Part shown: piece after piece, positions 44,901-52,913 of the stretch | Layout: each line of letters starts with the position of its first letter | How positions within the stretch are numbered: position 1 is the first letter of the stretch | Position numbers and translations under genes: made by a program | Notes under the pieces: model-generated | Databases searched by the model: none | Told to the model about the DNA's origin: nothing | The model's input: the letters and a program-made list of their open reading frames with translations, nothing else | Assembly (NCBI RefSeq): GCF_003732705.1 | Contig: NZ_MOBR01000044.1 | Location: 150,758 to 214,757 of the forward strand | From: Pseudomonas frederiksbergensis | GTDB lineage: Bacteria > Pseudomonadota > Gammaproteobacteria > Pseudomonadales > Pseudomonadaceae | Reading direction: 5' to 3' | Length of the DNA stretch: 64,000 nt

Positions 44901-45059
44901 AATGCGCAGGGCTGGCGCGGGGTGTCGGGCCGGGAGCTGCCGGTGGGCGGCAACTGGTGCCGCTTCCAGCAGACGATCATGGATGGGGCTGACGCCTCGA
45001 CGATTTCCGATTGGAGCGAGAGCGGTCGTTTTGAGGTCCTCGGCCCACCCGCACGCTGA
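41997..45059 (+). CDS. Large Ig-like-repeat protein of the Tc locus (1020 aa)
   Basis: The protein is built of roughly ten tandem beta-sandwich repeats of about 85-95 residues. The recurring pattern is a start such as PVITEITGGDD or PKFTTPVPGG, a GxxxPGAxVxV strand, a GxW turn and a TxxARQTxxGxxS end. The first 20 residues are acidic (MTDETDLPETVEPEAND) with no signal peptide. The ATG at 41997 follows GAGGG. It lies 150 bp before the TccA-like gene with its own palindrome between them. Repeats of this kind mediate adhesion or form spacers; co-location with TcA subunits suggests an accessory to the toxin (inferred). Confidence 0.75.
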   Translation: MTDETDLPETVEPEANDTPPRVTEPVYNAYVHDGDLTIKGVGHARRNVRIVTPPEGLDYLSDEMQTNGAGHFSLRLRTPLTAGHHDLQVLQWEMYPESHKRSNLIIVTVVPAPVVLMPLNGSDLDVLYYPVVSGRNGAPGAVVTIHKSGDGTTVYGEDVVSSSGSWDVQLLKPFPTSTFRVACRQTLNGFASHWGDPGHTWNVTFPTIASPPPGAVIPTGSGSFFKGIAATGWMVKVVNAANRNEVLGSAVVVGSNRSWECPLIPTLASRTVTVEAQYSRTTPYPGVVYSAPLTCTILGAPTINAPSNIVDTTFNLTGGNGVQGATVEIFIDLSQTKVGQAGVFNPPGWNGSVTVPPGAVTLVARQNAQGVLSSLGAPVIFRVRPPRLTSITVTPLDNAGLRFSGTGYGGAIVKVIKVSGPGSSTVPPVTVGSTGTWSVDAANWPPGQYSFKATQTVLDNTGGEIVSTDFVFNYTLALPVPTARHTGDYRPVFSGGGYTGATVVLVNPGGGSKVAPDAWVSGGSWSSTASEVWGPTFKRKVQLRQEQSGHTSSGWVELEVTIAPLAPVITEITGGDDSQRSPTVKGTCWPGAVVKLVFSDAPTSVHEFPVPDGNWTYRRPTPFTPNVPHTVTVTQTVAQQTSSPTTRTFEVRRTLFKPVITEPTNEAEVERDLTVRGRQGVTGASMQLRIDGINAGAPKQLTSDGDWSIDLKGLAFGRLILDARQTLDGRPSELSESVPFNVVLMPPKFTTPVPGGDLPRRSTIYGTGMPGALVEVWLEGRDEPLLRSIPVNTDGRWEGPVALSVGVTKLLAKQAIGQVDSKLSPPLTCNVVPTAPNIETPVKDGHIGSSTVVSGFGEPGDRVSIYLGDTLLGSAAVLEDRTWSVPVTLTQPGGAYVLVAVASFEGFESDRSAQQPVVLGRYLPTIDSPLAGSWVSHPVIFSGQGRLGTGQLVSWFNPETSWVPDQPVNAQGWRGVSGRELPVGGNWCRFQQTIMDGADASTISDWSESGRFEVLGPPAR

Positions 45060-45084
45060 GCGCCATCACCGGATAAACGGTCAC

Positions 45085-45110
45085 GTCTACTGTCAGTTCT
45101 GACAGTAGAC
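45085..45110 (+). promoter_or_regulatory. 26-bp perfect palindromic operator upstream of the TccA-like gene
   Basis: Two 12-bp arms, GTCTACTGTCAG and CTGACAGTAGAC, flank TT. The site lies 100 bp before the TccA-like start and 26 bp after the preceding stop. There is no T-run, so an operator is more likely than a terminator, although it could form an RNA hairpin. Confidence 0.7.
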
Positions 45111-45209
45111 GGTCCCCGCGCCACAGGTGCAGATTGGTCACACAAGATGAATGTCCGGACAGTCGTTTGGGCGCCTATATCCAACAAGGATCCAACAAGG
45201 AGCTTGGCC

Positions 45210-48200
45210 ATGGCGGACTCCGGTAATCGTGCCATCCAACAGCTGTTCGAGCAGGTATTCGACGAGGAACAGCGTGCTACCTACGCCAACCTGTCGACGT
45301 ACATTCAGCAGGACGGATCAATTTTTCCCCTGGTGGAGCGCGGCGTGCAGGGGCTGGTGCGCGATTACGGACTGAGTCATGAGGAGGCGCAAGCGTTTCT
45401 GCGCCGGGCCAACAGCCTGGCCGCGTATGTGCGTCGTCAGTTTATCGAGCACAGCCTGACGGGCAGCGGGGAGCAGAATGGCAAGCTTTCGATAGGCCTG
45501 TTGTCGCTGGTGCCGGGGCCCAGTTATGAGCGTTTGTTCTCCCCCAACTTTGACCAATTGTGCCCGCCCGATGCCCTGGAATCGGTGATGTCGCCTGTGG
45601 CGTACATGGTGGAGCTGCTGCGCTGGATCCAGGACCGGATCGAACCGCTGGGCACGGGCACACAACTGCTTTTGCATAACCGTCGCAGAGACTTGAAGCC
45701 GTTGCCCGTGGATTTCAACGCAGTGCACCAATCGGTGTCGGCGGTGGACATTATCGTCTCGGTGCTGGAGGCCTTCATACAAGACGAAACTGCGGCGCCC
45801 GATCTGGAACACGCCATGATCGAGGCCCGCTATCCCAATGGGCTGCCGTATTACCAGCACTGGGTCACGCTCGATACGGTCGCCCGCTATCACGGTCTGT
45901 CGGTGGGTAACTTTGACCATATGGTGGATGTGTCCTCGCCGTATTTCCTTCAGCCCGAAGCCTGGGACAGCGATGCGGAACGGGCCTTGGCCCATGCTTC
46001 GCGGTTGGGGCCGTATCAGCGGTTGCTATTGACCGAAGAAGCGGTTGACGAGGACGGGTGGGAGCGCTTTTACCTGCGTGACTTCGGTGCCGAAGGGGTG
46101 TCCTGGACCAACCTCAGTCAGGTGGCGTTTTTCGGTGAGCGCACCAAACTCGATGCCCGGGGTGTCGAGGCGCTGCTGTCGGTGCGTGATTTCGCGCCGA
46201 CCCGTTCGCCCAACATAACGGTATATGAAGCGCCATCAACGACGGGCGAAAGCCACCGTTCAGGCTCGGTTTATCTCAACGGCGGCGCCTCACCACCGGT
46301 CACGATCAACTACAGCGCGGCGGGGGGAACGTTCCACCGCCTTAGCGTAGATCCGGCCACCGAGTTTGCCGTTTATGACCGGATGAACCGCAAGCTGCGC
46401 CTGGATCAATGGCTGGAGCTGCCCACCGAACAGGTGGATGCGCTGCTGGTGGCCGCAATGAAAGCCGAAAACCGCGACAACGCCAACACGTGGTGGATAA
46501 CCAATGGCACGGTCCATGCCTTGGGCCTGTTCCAGTCATTGCGTGAGCGTTACGGGTGCACGGCACCGGACTTCGCAGCATTTATCGATGAGGTGGGGAT
46601 CTACGGTCGCGGCACTGCGCTGTCGCAGTTCGATCAAGTGTTCAACAACCTGGGTGACTACCGCGCAGCGCTGGTACTGGATGGCTTGACGTTCCCGATC
46701 ATCCCGGCGCCGGGGGCCACGGACCTGACGATCAACCGCTTGTGCAGTGGCCTGGGCATCGATCTGAAAACCTATGAATACCTGGCCTTGGCGATTGCCC
46801 GTGCGCACAACCGCATCGACGGCAACTTGTTGCGCACCACGGCGATCATTTCCGCGTTCTATCGGTTGGTGAAGTTGCCGCGCCTGTTGGGCATCACGCC
46901 GGTCGAGGGCGTGCTGATGCTGACCTTGCTGGGCGGCGAAACCTGGGTCAATGGCCTGGCGGGAACCCCGAGTATCAAGACGAACGGCAGCAGCGATGCC
47001 ACGCCCGATGCGTTGAACCTCATTTATGCGCTGCAGGCGTGTGTGGGCTGGTGCCGGGATCGCGATCTGCCGGTGCTGTGGATGTTGCAGCAGGTGTCGC
47101 CGCCGGCGGCGTTGGCGGTGGCTTCCGAGAAGGAACGCCAGTTGTTCGAGCAGGCGGGCAACCTGTTGCCTGCTGCGCTGTTCACCCATGGCGCCTTGTT
47201 GATGGCTGGCGTGCCGCCGCTGGTAGGCTCGGACTGGCTGAACCTGCTGACGGCGCTGGTCGATTCCTCGGGATTGGTGATAAGTCGTGCCGGCACCGAA
47301 GCCGAGTACCTGGTGTTCGCCCGCGAGGAATTGGACAAGGCCGTTCGCGATGGTCTCGGCCTCGATGAGGAAGCGGACGCCGCAGAGATCAAGGTCATTG
47401 TCGAACGCATGCTCACGGTGCTGTTGCAAGCCCGGGAGGCCCAGGCCTCGGTGGTCAAGGAAACCCTGGCGGTGTACACCGGCCTGGATGCCGAGCGGGT
47501 AGCCCATGTGTTGGTCTGGGCCAACAGCACGGTTTACCAGTTGCTGCGCCAGGTGCTGGAACAGGCTGGACGCGAGTTGCAGGGTACGCTGCGCAACGAG
47601 CCGGATCCTTCGCTGACCTTGCTCGCCGATGTACGGCGGCGCGCCAACGTGGTTTTGCAACTCGACCTGAGTGCCACGCTGCTGCAGGACTATCTGCAAT
47701 ATGGCTACAAGGCGTGGCTGGGACAGGACGACCGGCAGGCGTTTTCGGTGCGCACCCTGTATTACCTGACGGCGCTGACCCGGGCCTTTGAACTCGGTGA
47801 ACAACCGGCCGGTGAACTGCTGAATTACCTGCGCGAGGTCAACGCGCTGCCGGAACCTATTACCGACGAAGCGCTGGGGCTGGCGCAGAAAGCGGCCGCC
47901 ATCCGCCTGGCCACTTTTTTCGACTGGAGCGCTGAGGAAGTGCGGGCGTGCATTACGCATATCGATCCCGACACACGCCTGGTGAAAAACCTGACTCAAC
48001 TGGACCTGTTGATGCGCATCCGGGTGTTGTCCCGGCACACCGGCATGGACGCCTTGACGATCTTCCGGGTGGGCGGTCTGCCGGAGACATTCAATAAAGA
48101 CGTGTACCGGATCGCCGCTGAAAGTGCCTTGCTGAGCCTCACTGAATCCGGTGTTTCGGTGGCGGCCTACCACGACGAGGTGCCTGAGCCGATCGTCACG

Positions 48201-48800
48201 CTGACCTGCACCGTGGACAAGACCGACGTGGTCGCCAACGATCTGGACGACACGATCACCTTTACCGTGACGCTCACGGACCCGGACGGCAGCGTTATCC
48301 CGCACGTCAATGTGTACTGGCAAGCCAGCCTCGGCACGATCGCGACGCAGCAGACAGACGAAAAAGGCGAGGTCAACGCGGCGTATCTGGGCAAGGTCCT
48401 GGGGACGGAGACGCCCCTGTTCTGGCTGGATCTGATGGCACCGATGTATGCGCCGACCATCAACGTCATTGCCGACAAGGCTACTTTGACGGTAGCGCAG
48501 GGAGACAAATCCCGGGTGCCGGACGCGCCGGTACCGGCGGGCCGGGAGGTCGAGCTTTACGGCACTTTGACGGACCAGTTCGGCAACCTCGGCAAAGGCG
48601 AGCTGGTGCGCTGGAATGTAAGCCCGATCGAGGGCGCGACCATCCGACCCGCGCAGGGGTTCACCAATCAGGACGGCCTGGCGCGGGCGTTTATTTCCAG
48701 CGCGGCAGGCGGAACCTTCGTAGCCAGTCTCTCTATCGAAGGAGCCGAGAGCGGTGTGGTCTTCGACTCCATCACCTTTGTCGGCCCTGGCGCCGAATGA
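45210..48800 (+). CDS. TccA-like N-terminal half of Tc toxin TcA, with C-terminal Ig-like domains
   Basis: The 1196-aa protein starts with the VRP1 (Salmonella virulence plasmid 28 kDa A) region. FSPNFDQLCPPDALESVMSPVAYMVELLRWI at about residues 112-142 is a hallmark of TcA shell domains. The rest up to about residue 985 is mostly helical, as expected for the alpha-helical shell. Residues about 990-1196 are two Ig-like beta domains of the invasin (Big_1) kind (VTLTCTVDKTDVVANDLDDTITFTVTLTDPDG, RWNVSPIEGATIRPAQGFTNQDGLARAF), not a usual ending for TccA. Strong AAGGAG decides the start. It lies 48 bp before the TccB-like gene; no signal peptide. Confidence 0.85.
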   Translation: MADSGNRAIQQLFEQVFDEEQRATYANLSTYIQQDGSIFPLVERGVQGLVRDYGLSHEEAQAFLRRANSLAAYVRRQFIEHSLTGSGEQNGKLSIGLLSLVPGPSYERLFSPNFDQLCPPDALESVMSPVAYMVELLRWIQDRIEPLGTGTQLLLHNRRRDLKPLPVDFNAVHQSVSAVDIIVSVLEAFIQDETAAPDLEHAMIEARYPNGLPYYQHWVTLDTVARYHGLSVGNFDHMVDVSSPYFLQPEAWDSDAERALAHASRLGPYQRLLLTEEAVDEDGWERFYLRDFGAEGVSWTNLSQVAFFGERTKLDARGVEALLSVRDFAPTRSPNITVYEAPSTTGESHRSGSVYLNGGASPPVTINYSAAGGTFHRLSVDPATEFAVYDRMNRKLRLDQWLELPTEQVDALLVAAMKAENRDNANTWWITNGTVHALGLFQSLRERYGCTAPDFAAFIDEVGIYGRGTALSQFDQVFNNLGDYRAALVLDGLTFPIIPAPGATDLTINRLCSGLGIDLKTYEYLALAIARAHNRIDGNLLRTTAIISAFYRLVKLPRLLGITPVEGVLMLTLLGGETWVNGLAGTPSIKTNGSSDATPDALNLIYALQACVGWCRDRDLPVLWMLQQVSPPAALAVASEKERQLFEQAGNLLPAALFTHGALLMAGVPPLVGSDWLNLLTALVDSSGLVISRAGTEAEYLVFAREELDKAVRDGLGLDEEADAAEIKVIVERMLTVLLQAREAQASVVKETLAVYTGLDAERVAHVLVWANSTVYQLLRQVLEQAGRELQGTLRNEPDPSLTLLADVRRRANVVLQLDLSATLLQDYLQYGYKAWLGQDDRQAFSVRTLYYLTALTRAFELGEQPAGELLNYLREVNALPEPITDEALGLAQKAAAIRLATFFDWSAEEVRACITHIDPDTRLVKNLTQLDLLMRIRVLSRHTGMDALTIFRVGGLPETFNKDVYRIAAESALLSLTESGVSVAAYHDEVPEPIVTLTCTVDKTDVVANDLDDTITFTVTLTDPDGSVIPHVNVYWQASLGTIATQQTDEKGEVNAAYLGKVLGTETPLFWLDLMAPMYAPTINVIADKATLTVAQGDKSRVPDAPVPAGREVELYGTLTDQFGNLGKGELVRWNVSPIEGATIRPAQGFTNQDGLARAFISSAAGGTFVASLSIEGAESGVVFDSITFVGPGAE

Positions 48801-48848
48801 CAACGGCTGGATGGCGGTTTGCGCCCCTCGGACACAGGAGCAAGGAAC

Positions 48849-51800
48849 ATGGCACAGAACAATATCGGCGGTCTGCTTGAAAAGCGCCGTTCGGCACTGG
48901 TCGAGTACTGCATCGGGCAAGTCGGCAAGACCGGGACTGGTAAATATACTTTCGTGAGGACGCCGGGAGATCTGTTCGAACTGCTGCGCCTGGACCCGCT
49001 GGACAGTTATCCGGTGCAAAGCTCTTGGGTGGCGGAGGCGACCAGTTGTGCCCAACAGTTCATTCATGCGGCCTACCGCAAGCTTGAGCCCGGGTATGAA
49101 ACGACGGAGTTCAGCCCGCAGGATCTCAAACTCTGGGAGCTGTACAACAACTACCCGGACTGGGCGGCGGTGACACAAATCGGGGTCTACCCGGAAAACT
49201 ACATCAACCCGTTCGTGCGTCAGCGCAAGACAGGCCTGTTCAAAACCCTGGAAAACGATCTGAACCAGACGCGCCTCAACAGCGATTCGGTGCAACGGGC
49301 GTTGCAGAATTACCTGCAAGCCTTCGAGCAGACCTGCGACCTGGATGTGCTCAGCAGTTACATGGACGGCACCACCCCAAGGCGTGCCGACTATTACTTC
49401 ATTGGCCGCCAGCGCGTGCCGCCATTCCAGTACTTTTGGCGCAAGGCCGAGATCGAATTGGTGGATGACTGCAAAGCCATCAACCCGGTGGCGTGGGGGG
49501 AATGGCAAGCGGTGGATATCGGCACCGGCGATAAGGTGCTGGATGTTCGCCCGGTGTTTTGGAACGGGCGATTGTGCGTGGTGTGGGCGCAGTGGCGCGA
49601 AAAGGTTAACGATTTGCCGTACAAGCTCGAGATCAATCTGGCGTTCATGACCCAGAACGGGCAGTGGTCGGCGCCGTTGAATCTGCACAGCAGTGAGCCT
49701 GCGCAAGATTTGTCGGTCGACTCCCGGTTGATCGCGACGATTGCGGTGGATGAGCGTCAGCCCAAAGGAGTGTTGGGCGTCATGCTGAGGTGCAAAGACA
49801 GCAATTTTGACAAGTTCGTGGTGCGTGACGTGTTGCTGCGCCCAGTGCCGGAAGACGACGGCACCTGGCTGAGTTATCTGGCGACCTACCGTTTCCCCGA
49901 TGCCTTGATCGTGCAGCATCCGCTGTTCGGGCAGAACCAGCCGAAGGTCACCAAAGCAGTCGAGGACGCAGGCACGTTAACGGATTATTTCGGCCTGCAG
50001 GTGCTGTTTATACCGGGCAGCGACAAGGACCGCTTGGTGGTCAGAGGGGTGTGCCAGCGTAATTCGGTCGGCTCTACCAACGCGCAGTTCATGCTGACGT
50101 TGCAGTCTCCGGGTGGCGACGATCCCAGACCCATCCCCCTGAATGCTCCAGGTTCGGGTGGCTGGGCGACACCTTGGATGGTGGTCGAACGGCCTGTCGG
50201 TGGTTTTACTTCTAATGCTGTGTTTACGTTGGGAGGGGGCACGATCTATGGCCGTTCGAGATTTACCTTGGCGATGGCCGGCCTTCCCCGGTTCGTACCC
50301 GCCTCCCTGAAAAAGAACACCGCCAACGCCGCGCAATTCATCGCCTTCAACCAGACCGGCACCCTGGCCCACGCCCGCCTCAATTCATTGTTCGGCCCGG
50401 AACTGGTGCAGCGCGCCCATGTTTCGGTGGAGGCGGTCCTGGACTGGGAGATGCAATTCCTTGCGGAGCCCGCGCCCGATTCGGCGACCCTCGACGAACC
50501 GAACGGCCCCTACAACGGTGCCAACGGTTTGTATTTCTGGGAACTGTCGTTTCATCTGCCGCATCTGGTGGCGACTCGCCTTCGGGCCGAGGATCGGTAT
50601 CAGGAAGCACAGAACTGGCTGCATTACCTGTTCGACCCGCGCGCGCCGGCAGACGCGCCGTCCACCCCGCCACAACCCTCTGACAAACCGCTTTACTGGC
50701 GCTGCCGGCCGCTGGTCAGCGACGGTAACCTGGGGTGTGAAAGCCAATTGCCGATCGATCCGGATGCCATCGGCTACTCGGCGCCCCGGCACTTGCGGAT
50801 TCTGGTGTTCATCGACTACGTGAAAAACCTGATCGCCTGGGGTGACTGGTATTACCGCCAACTCACCCGGGACAGTCTGGTGGCGGCCAAGCTGTGCTAT
50901 GTGCAGGCCGAATTCCTGATGGGCAAGCCACCGGTGGCGCGGACGGTGACTGACTGGGAAACAAAAACCGTTGAACAATTGCTAAACGCCAGCAGCACGC
51001 GCCCGGCGCTGGAGGCGTTCGAGAAAACCCTGGATGTTTCCCTGGCCGATATTCCGCCTTCCGCGCAGGCCGCACCCTTGCTCGGGTTGTTGGCCAACGC
51101 GCCGTTCAAACTGCCGATCAACGAGCAATTGCTCAGCGTGTTCGATTTGCCGGGCCGGCGCCTGAATAACCTGCGCAACAACCTGACGCTGGATGGCAAG
51201 CCGCTGAATATCCCGCTGTTCAGCCCGCCAACCGATCCGAACCAGTTGTTGCGCGATTTGGCCGCCGGTGGCGTTGGCGGACCACGGCCGATGGGTGGGC
51301 GCCTGGTGGTGAGCGCCTTTCACTGGCGGGTGGCCTTCGAGGTCGCGTTGCGTGCTGTGCAGGGCTTGCAAGACTACGGCAACCAAGTGTTGCGTCTTCT
51401 TGAACAACGGGATCGGGCCGAACTGGAGGAGCTGCAACAGAGCCACATGGTGGAACTGGGGGATTACGCGCGCACGGTCCAGGAGCAGAGCATCGCCCAA
51501 CTGGAGGCGAATGTGGCGGCGTTGCGGCAAAGCCGAGTCACGGCCCAGGAGCGCGCCGACACCTATGACTGCTGGTACGACGAAAACGTCAGCGCAGTGG
51601 AATACGAGGTGATGGATGCGCTGCAAATGGCCAAGGTCCTGCACATGTCAGCGACGGCCTTACAGTCAACAGGGGCGGCCATCGACAGCTTTCCGACTAT
51701 TTATGGCACGGCCACTGGCGGCGCTCGTCCCGCGTCCCTGGCCTACGCCGTGGGCTATGGCCTGGAAATCGCAGCGACTGCGGCGCAAATGGATGCCGAT

Positions 51801-52913
51801 AAGAAAGCGGTCACCGAGACCTATCGCTTGCGCCAGCGCGAATGGGAGCTGCAACGCGACCAGGCTCAAGCGGAGACGCTGGCCATCGATGAGCAAATCA
51901 ACGCGCAACAGATCGCGGTCGAAGCGGCCAGGGCCAGCCTCGATCAGACCTTGCGCGGCAATGCCCAGGCGCTGACGGTGTACAACTTCCTGAAAAAGCG
52001 CTCGACCAATGCCGAGTTGTTCGGCTGGTTGCTGGGCCAGCTCAAGGCCTTGCACTACCAGGCTTACGACGCGGTGGTCAGCCTGTGCCTGAGTGCCCAG
52101 GCCTCCCTGAGCGCGGAAACCGGCGAGTACGATTCAACACCGCCCCTGCCTCAGGTTTGGCTCGAGAACCGTTATGGGCTGACGGCCGGCGAACACTTGC
52201 GCGAATACCTGATGCGCATGGAGCGCAGCCACCTGCAACGCCATGAGCGACGGCTGGAGCGGGTCAAGACCGTTTCCCTGCGGCGGCTGTTCGACGACGC
52301 CAGCGACCCGCAAGCGGGGCATGCCAACTGGGACGCGGCGTTGCTCAAGTTGCAAGACACCGGCGTGCTGGAATTCAAGCTCACGCAGTTGTTGTTCGAT
52401 CGCGAACACCCCGGCGACTACTGCCGGTTGATCAATTCGGTGGAGGTCGATCTGCCGGTGCTGGTCGGCCCCTACGAAGATGTGCGCGCAACCTTGCTAC
52501 AAATTGGCAGCATGACGGCCACCAAAGCGTCGGCGCATTCGGTCGAATACTTGCTCTGGCCGGAGGGTGCGGTGGCGCCGGCGGATGTGCAGTTCAACTT
52601 GCGCAGCGGGCAACAGATCGCGCTCTCGGCGGGCATTGCCGACAACGGCATGGCGGCCATCAAACCCGATGAAGGGCTGCTCAACCCGTTCGAGAACACT
52701 GGGGTCGTGTCGCGCTGGCAGCTGAATTTCCCCTGGCCCAAGCGCGAGGCGCAAAGCGCGATGCTGGGCTCTTTGACCGATGTCATTGTGCGGATCCGCT
52801 ACACCGCCAAGGGCGGCGAGCCGAGTTTCAGGCTCGCGGTGGAAAACCTGGTGAACCTGGCCGAAACCCCCGGATTGAAACGTGCAGATAAAGGAGCAGG
52901 CAGCCATGCGTGA
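48849..52913 (+). CDS. TccB-like C-terminal half of Tc toxin TcA (channel and TcB-binding part)
   Basis: The 1354-aa protein matches the C-terminal half of TcA. Near residues 110-240 is the neuraminidase-like region (GVYPENYINPFVRQRKTGLFKTLENDLNQTRLNSDSVQ, YYFIGRQRVPPFQYFWRKAEIE). LYFWELSFHLPHLVATRLRAEDRYQEAQNWLHYLFDP follows at about 560-600. Long helices at about 860-1090 (coiled coil and channel-forming part) and a C-terminal TcB-binding region end the protein. In known toxins five TcA copies form a pre-pore that injects the TcC effector. GGAGCAAGGAAC precedes the ATG. The 3-prime end overlaps the next gene by 8 bp. Confidence 0.88.
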   Translation: MAQNNIGGLLEKRRSALVEYCIGQVGKTGTGKYTFVRTPGDLFELLRLDPLDSYPVQSSWVAEATSCAQQFIHAAYRKLEPGYETTEFSPQDLKLWELYNNYPDWAAVTQIGVYPENYINPFVRQRKTGLFKTLENDLNQTRLNSDSVQRALQNYLQAFEQTCDLDVLSSYMDGTTPRRADYYFIGRQRVPPFQYFWRKAEIELVDDCKAINPVAWGEWQAVDIGTGDKVLDVRPVFWNGRLCVVWAQWREKVNDLPYKLEINLAFMTQNGQWSAPLNLHSSEPAQDLSVDSRLIATIAVDERQPKGVLGVMLRCKDSNFDKFVVRDVLLRPVPEDDGTWLSYLATYRFPDALIVQHPLFGQNQPKVTKAVEDAGTLTDYFGLQVLFIPGSDKDRLVVRGVCQRNSVGSTNAQFMLTLQSPGGDDPRPIPLNAPGSGGWATPWMVVERPVGGFTSNAVFTLGGGTIYGRSRFTLAMAGLPRFVPASLKKNTANAAQFIAFNQTGTLAHARLNSLFGPELVQRAHVSVEAVLDWEMQFLAEPAPDSATLDEPNGPYNGANGLYFWELSFHLPHLVATRLRAEDRYQEAQNWLHYLFDPRAPADAPSTPPQPSDKPLYWRCRPLVSDGNLGCESQLPIDPDAIGYSAPRHLRILVFIDYVKNLIAWGDWYYRQLTRDSLVAAKLCYVQAEFLMGKPPVARTVTDWETKTVEQLLNASSTRPALEAFEKTLDVSLADIPPSAQAAPLLGLLANAPFKLPINEQLLSVFDLPGRRLNNLRNNLTLDGKPLNIPLFSPPTDPNQLLRDLAAGGVGGPRPMGGRLVVSAFHWRVAFEVALRAVQGLQDYGNQVLRLLEQRDRAELEELQQSHMVELGDYARTVQEQSIAQLEANVAALRQSRVTAQERADTYDCWYDENVSAVEYEVMDALQMAKVLHMSATALQSTGAAIDSFPTIYGTATGGARPASLAYAVGYGLEIAATAAQMDADKKAVTETYRLRQREWELQRDQAQAETLAIDEQINAQQIAVEAARASLDQTLRGNAQALTVYNFLKKRSTNAELFGWLLGQLKALHYQAYDAVVSLCLSAQASLSAETGEYDSTPPLPQVWLENRYGLTAGEHLREYLMRMERSHLQRHERRLERVKTVSLRRLFDDASDPQAGHANWDAALLKLQDTGVLEFKLTQLLFDREHPGDYCRLINSVEVDLPVLVGPYEDVRATLLQIGSMTATKASAHSVEYLLWPEGAVAPADVQFNLRSGQQIALSAGIADNGMAAIKPDEGLLNPFENTGVVSRWQLNFPWPKREAQSAMLGSLTDVIVRIRYTAKGGEPSFRLAVENLVNLAETPGLKRADKGAGSHA

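Noticed and set aside
45085..45110. Intrinsic terminator after the 1020-aa gene.
   Set aside because: The stem is strong but no T-run follows, and the same core appears upstream of other Tc genes where no gene ends; an operator explains it better.
46536..49919. Very long open frame on the minus strand (over 1100 codons) opposite the TccA-like and TccB-like genes.
   Set aside because: Its translation is Arg/Gln/His-rich with no domain, and it lies antisense to two clear Tc genes with good ribosome sites. It is a high-GC shadow frame.
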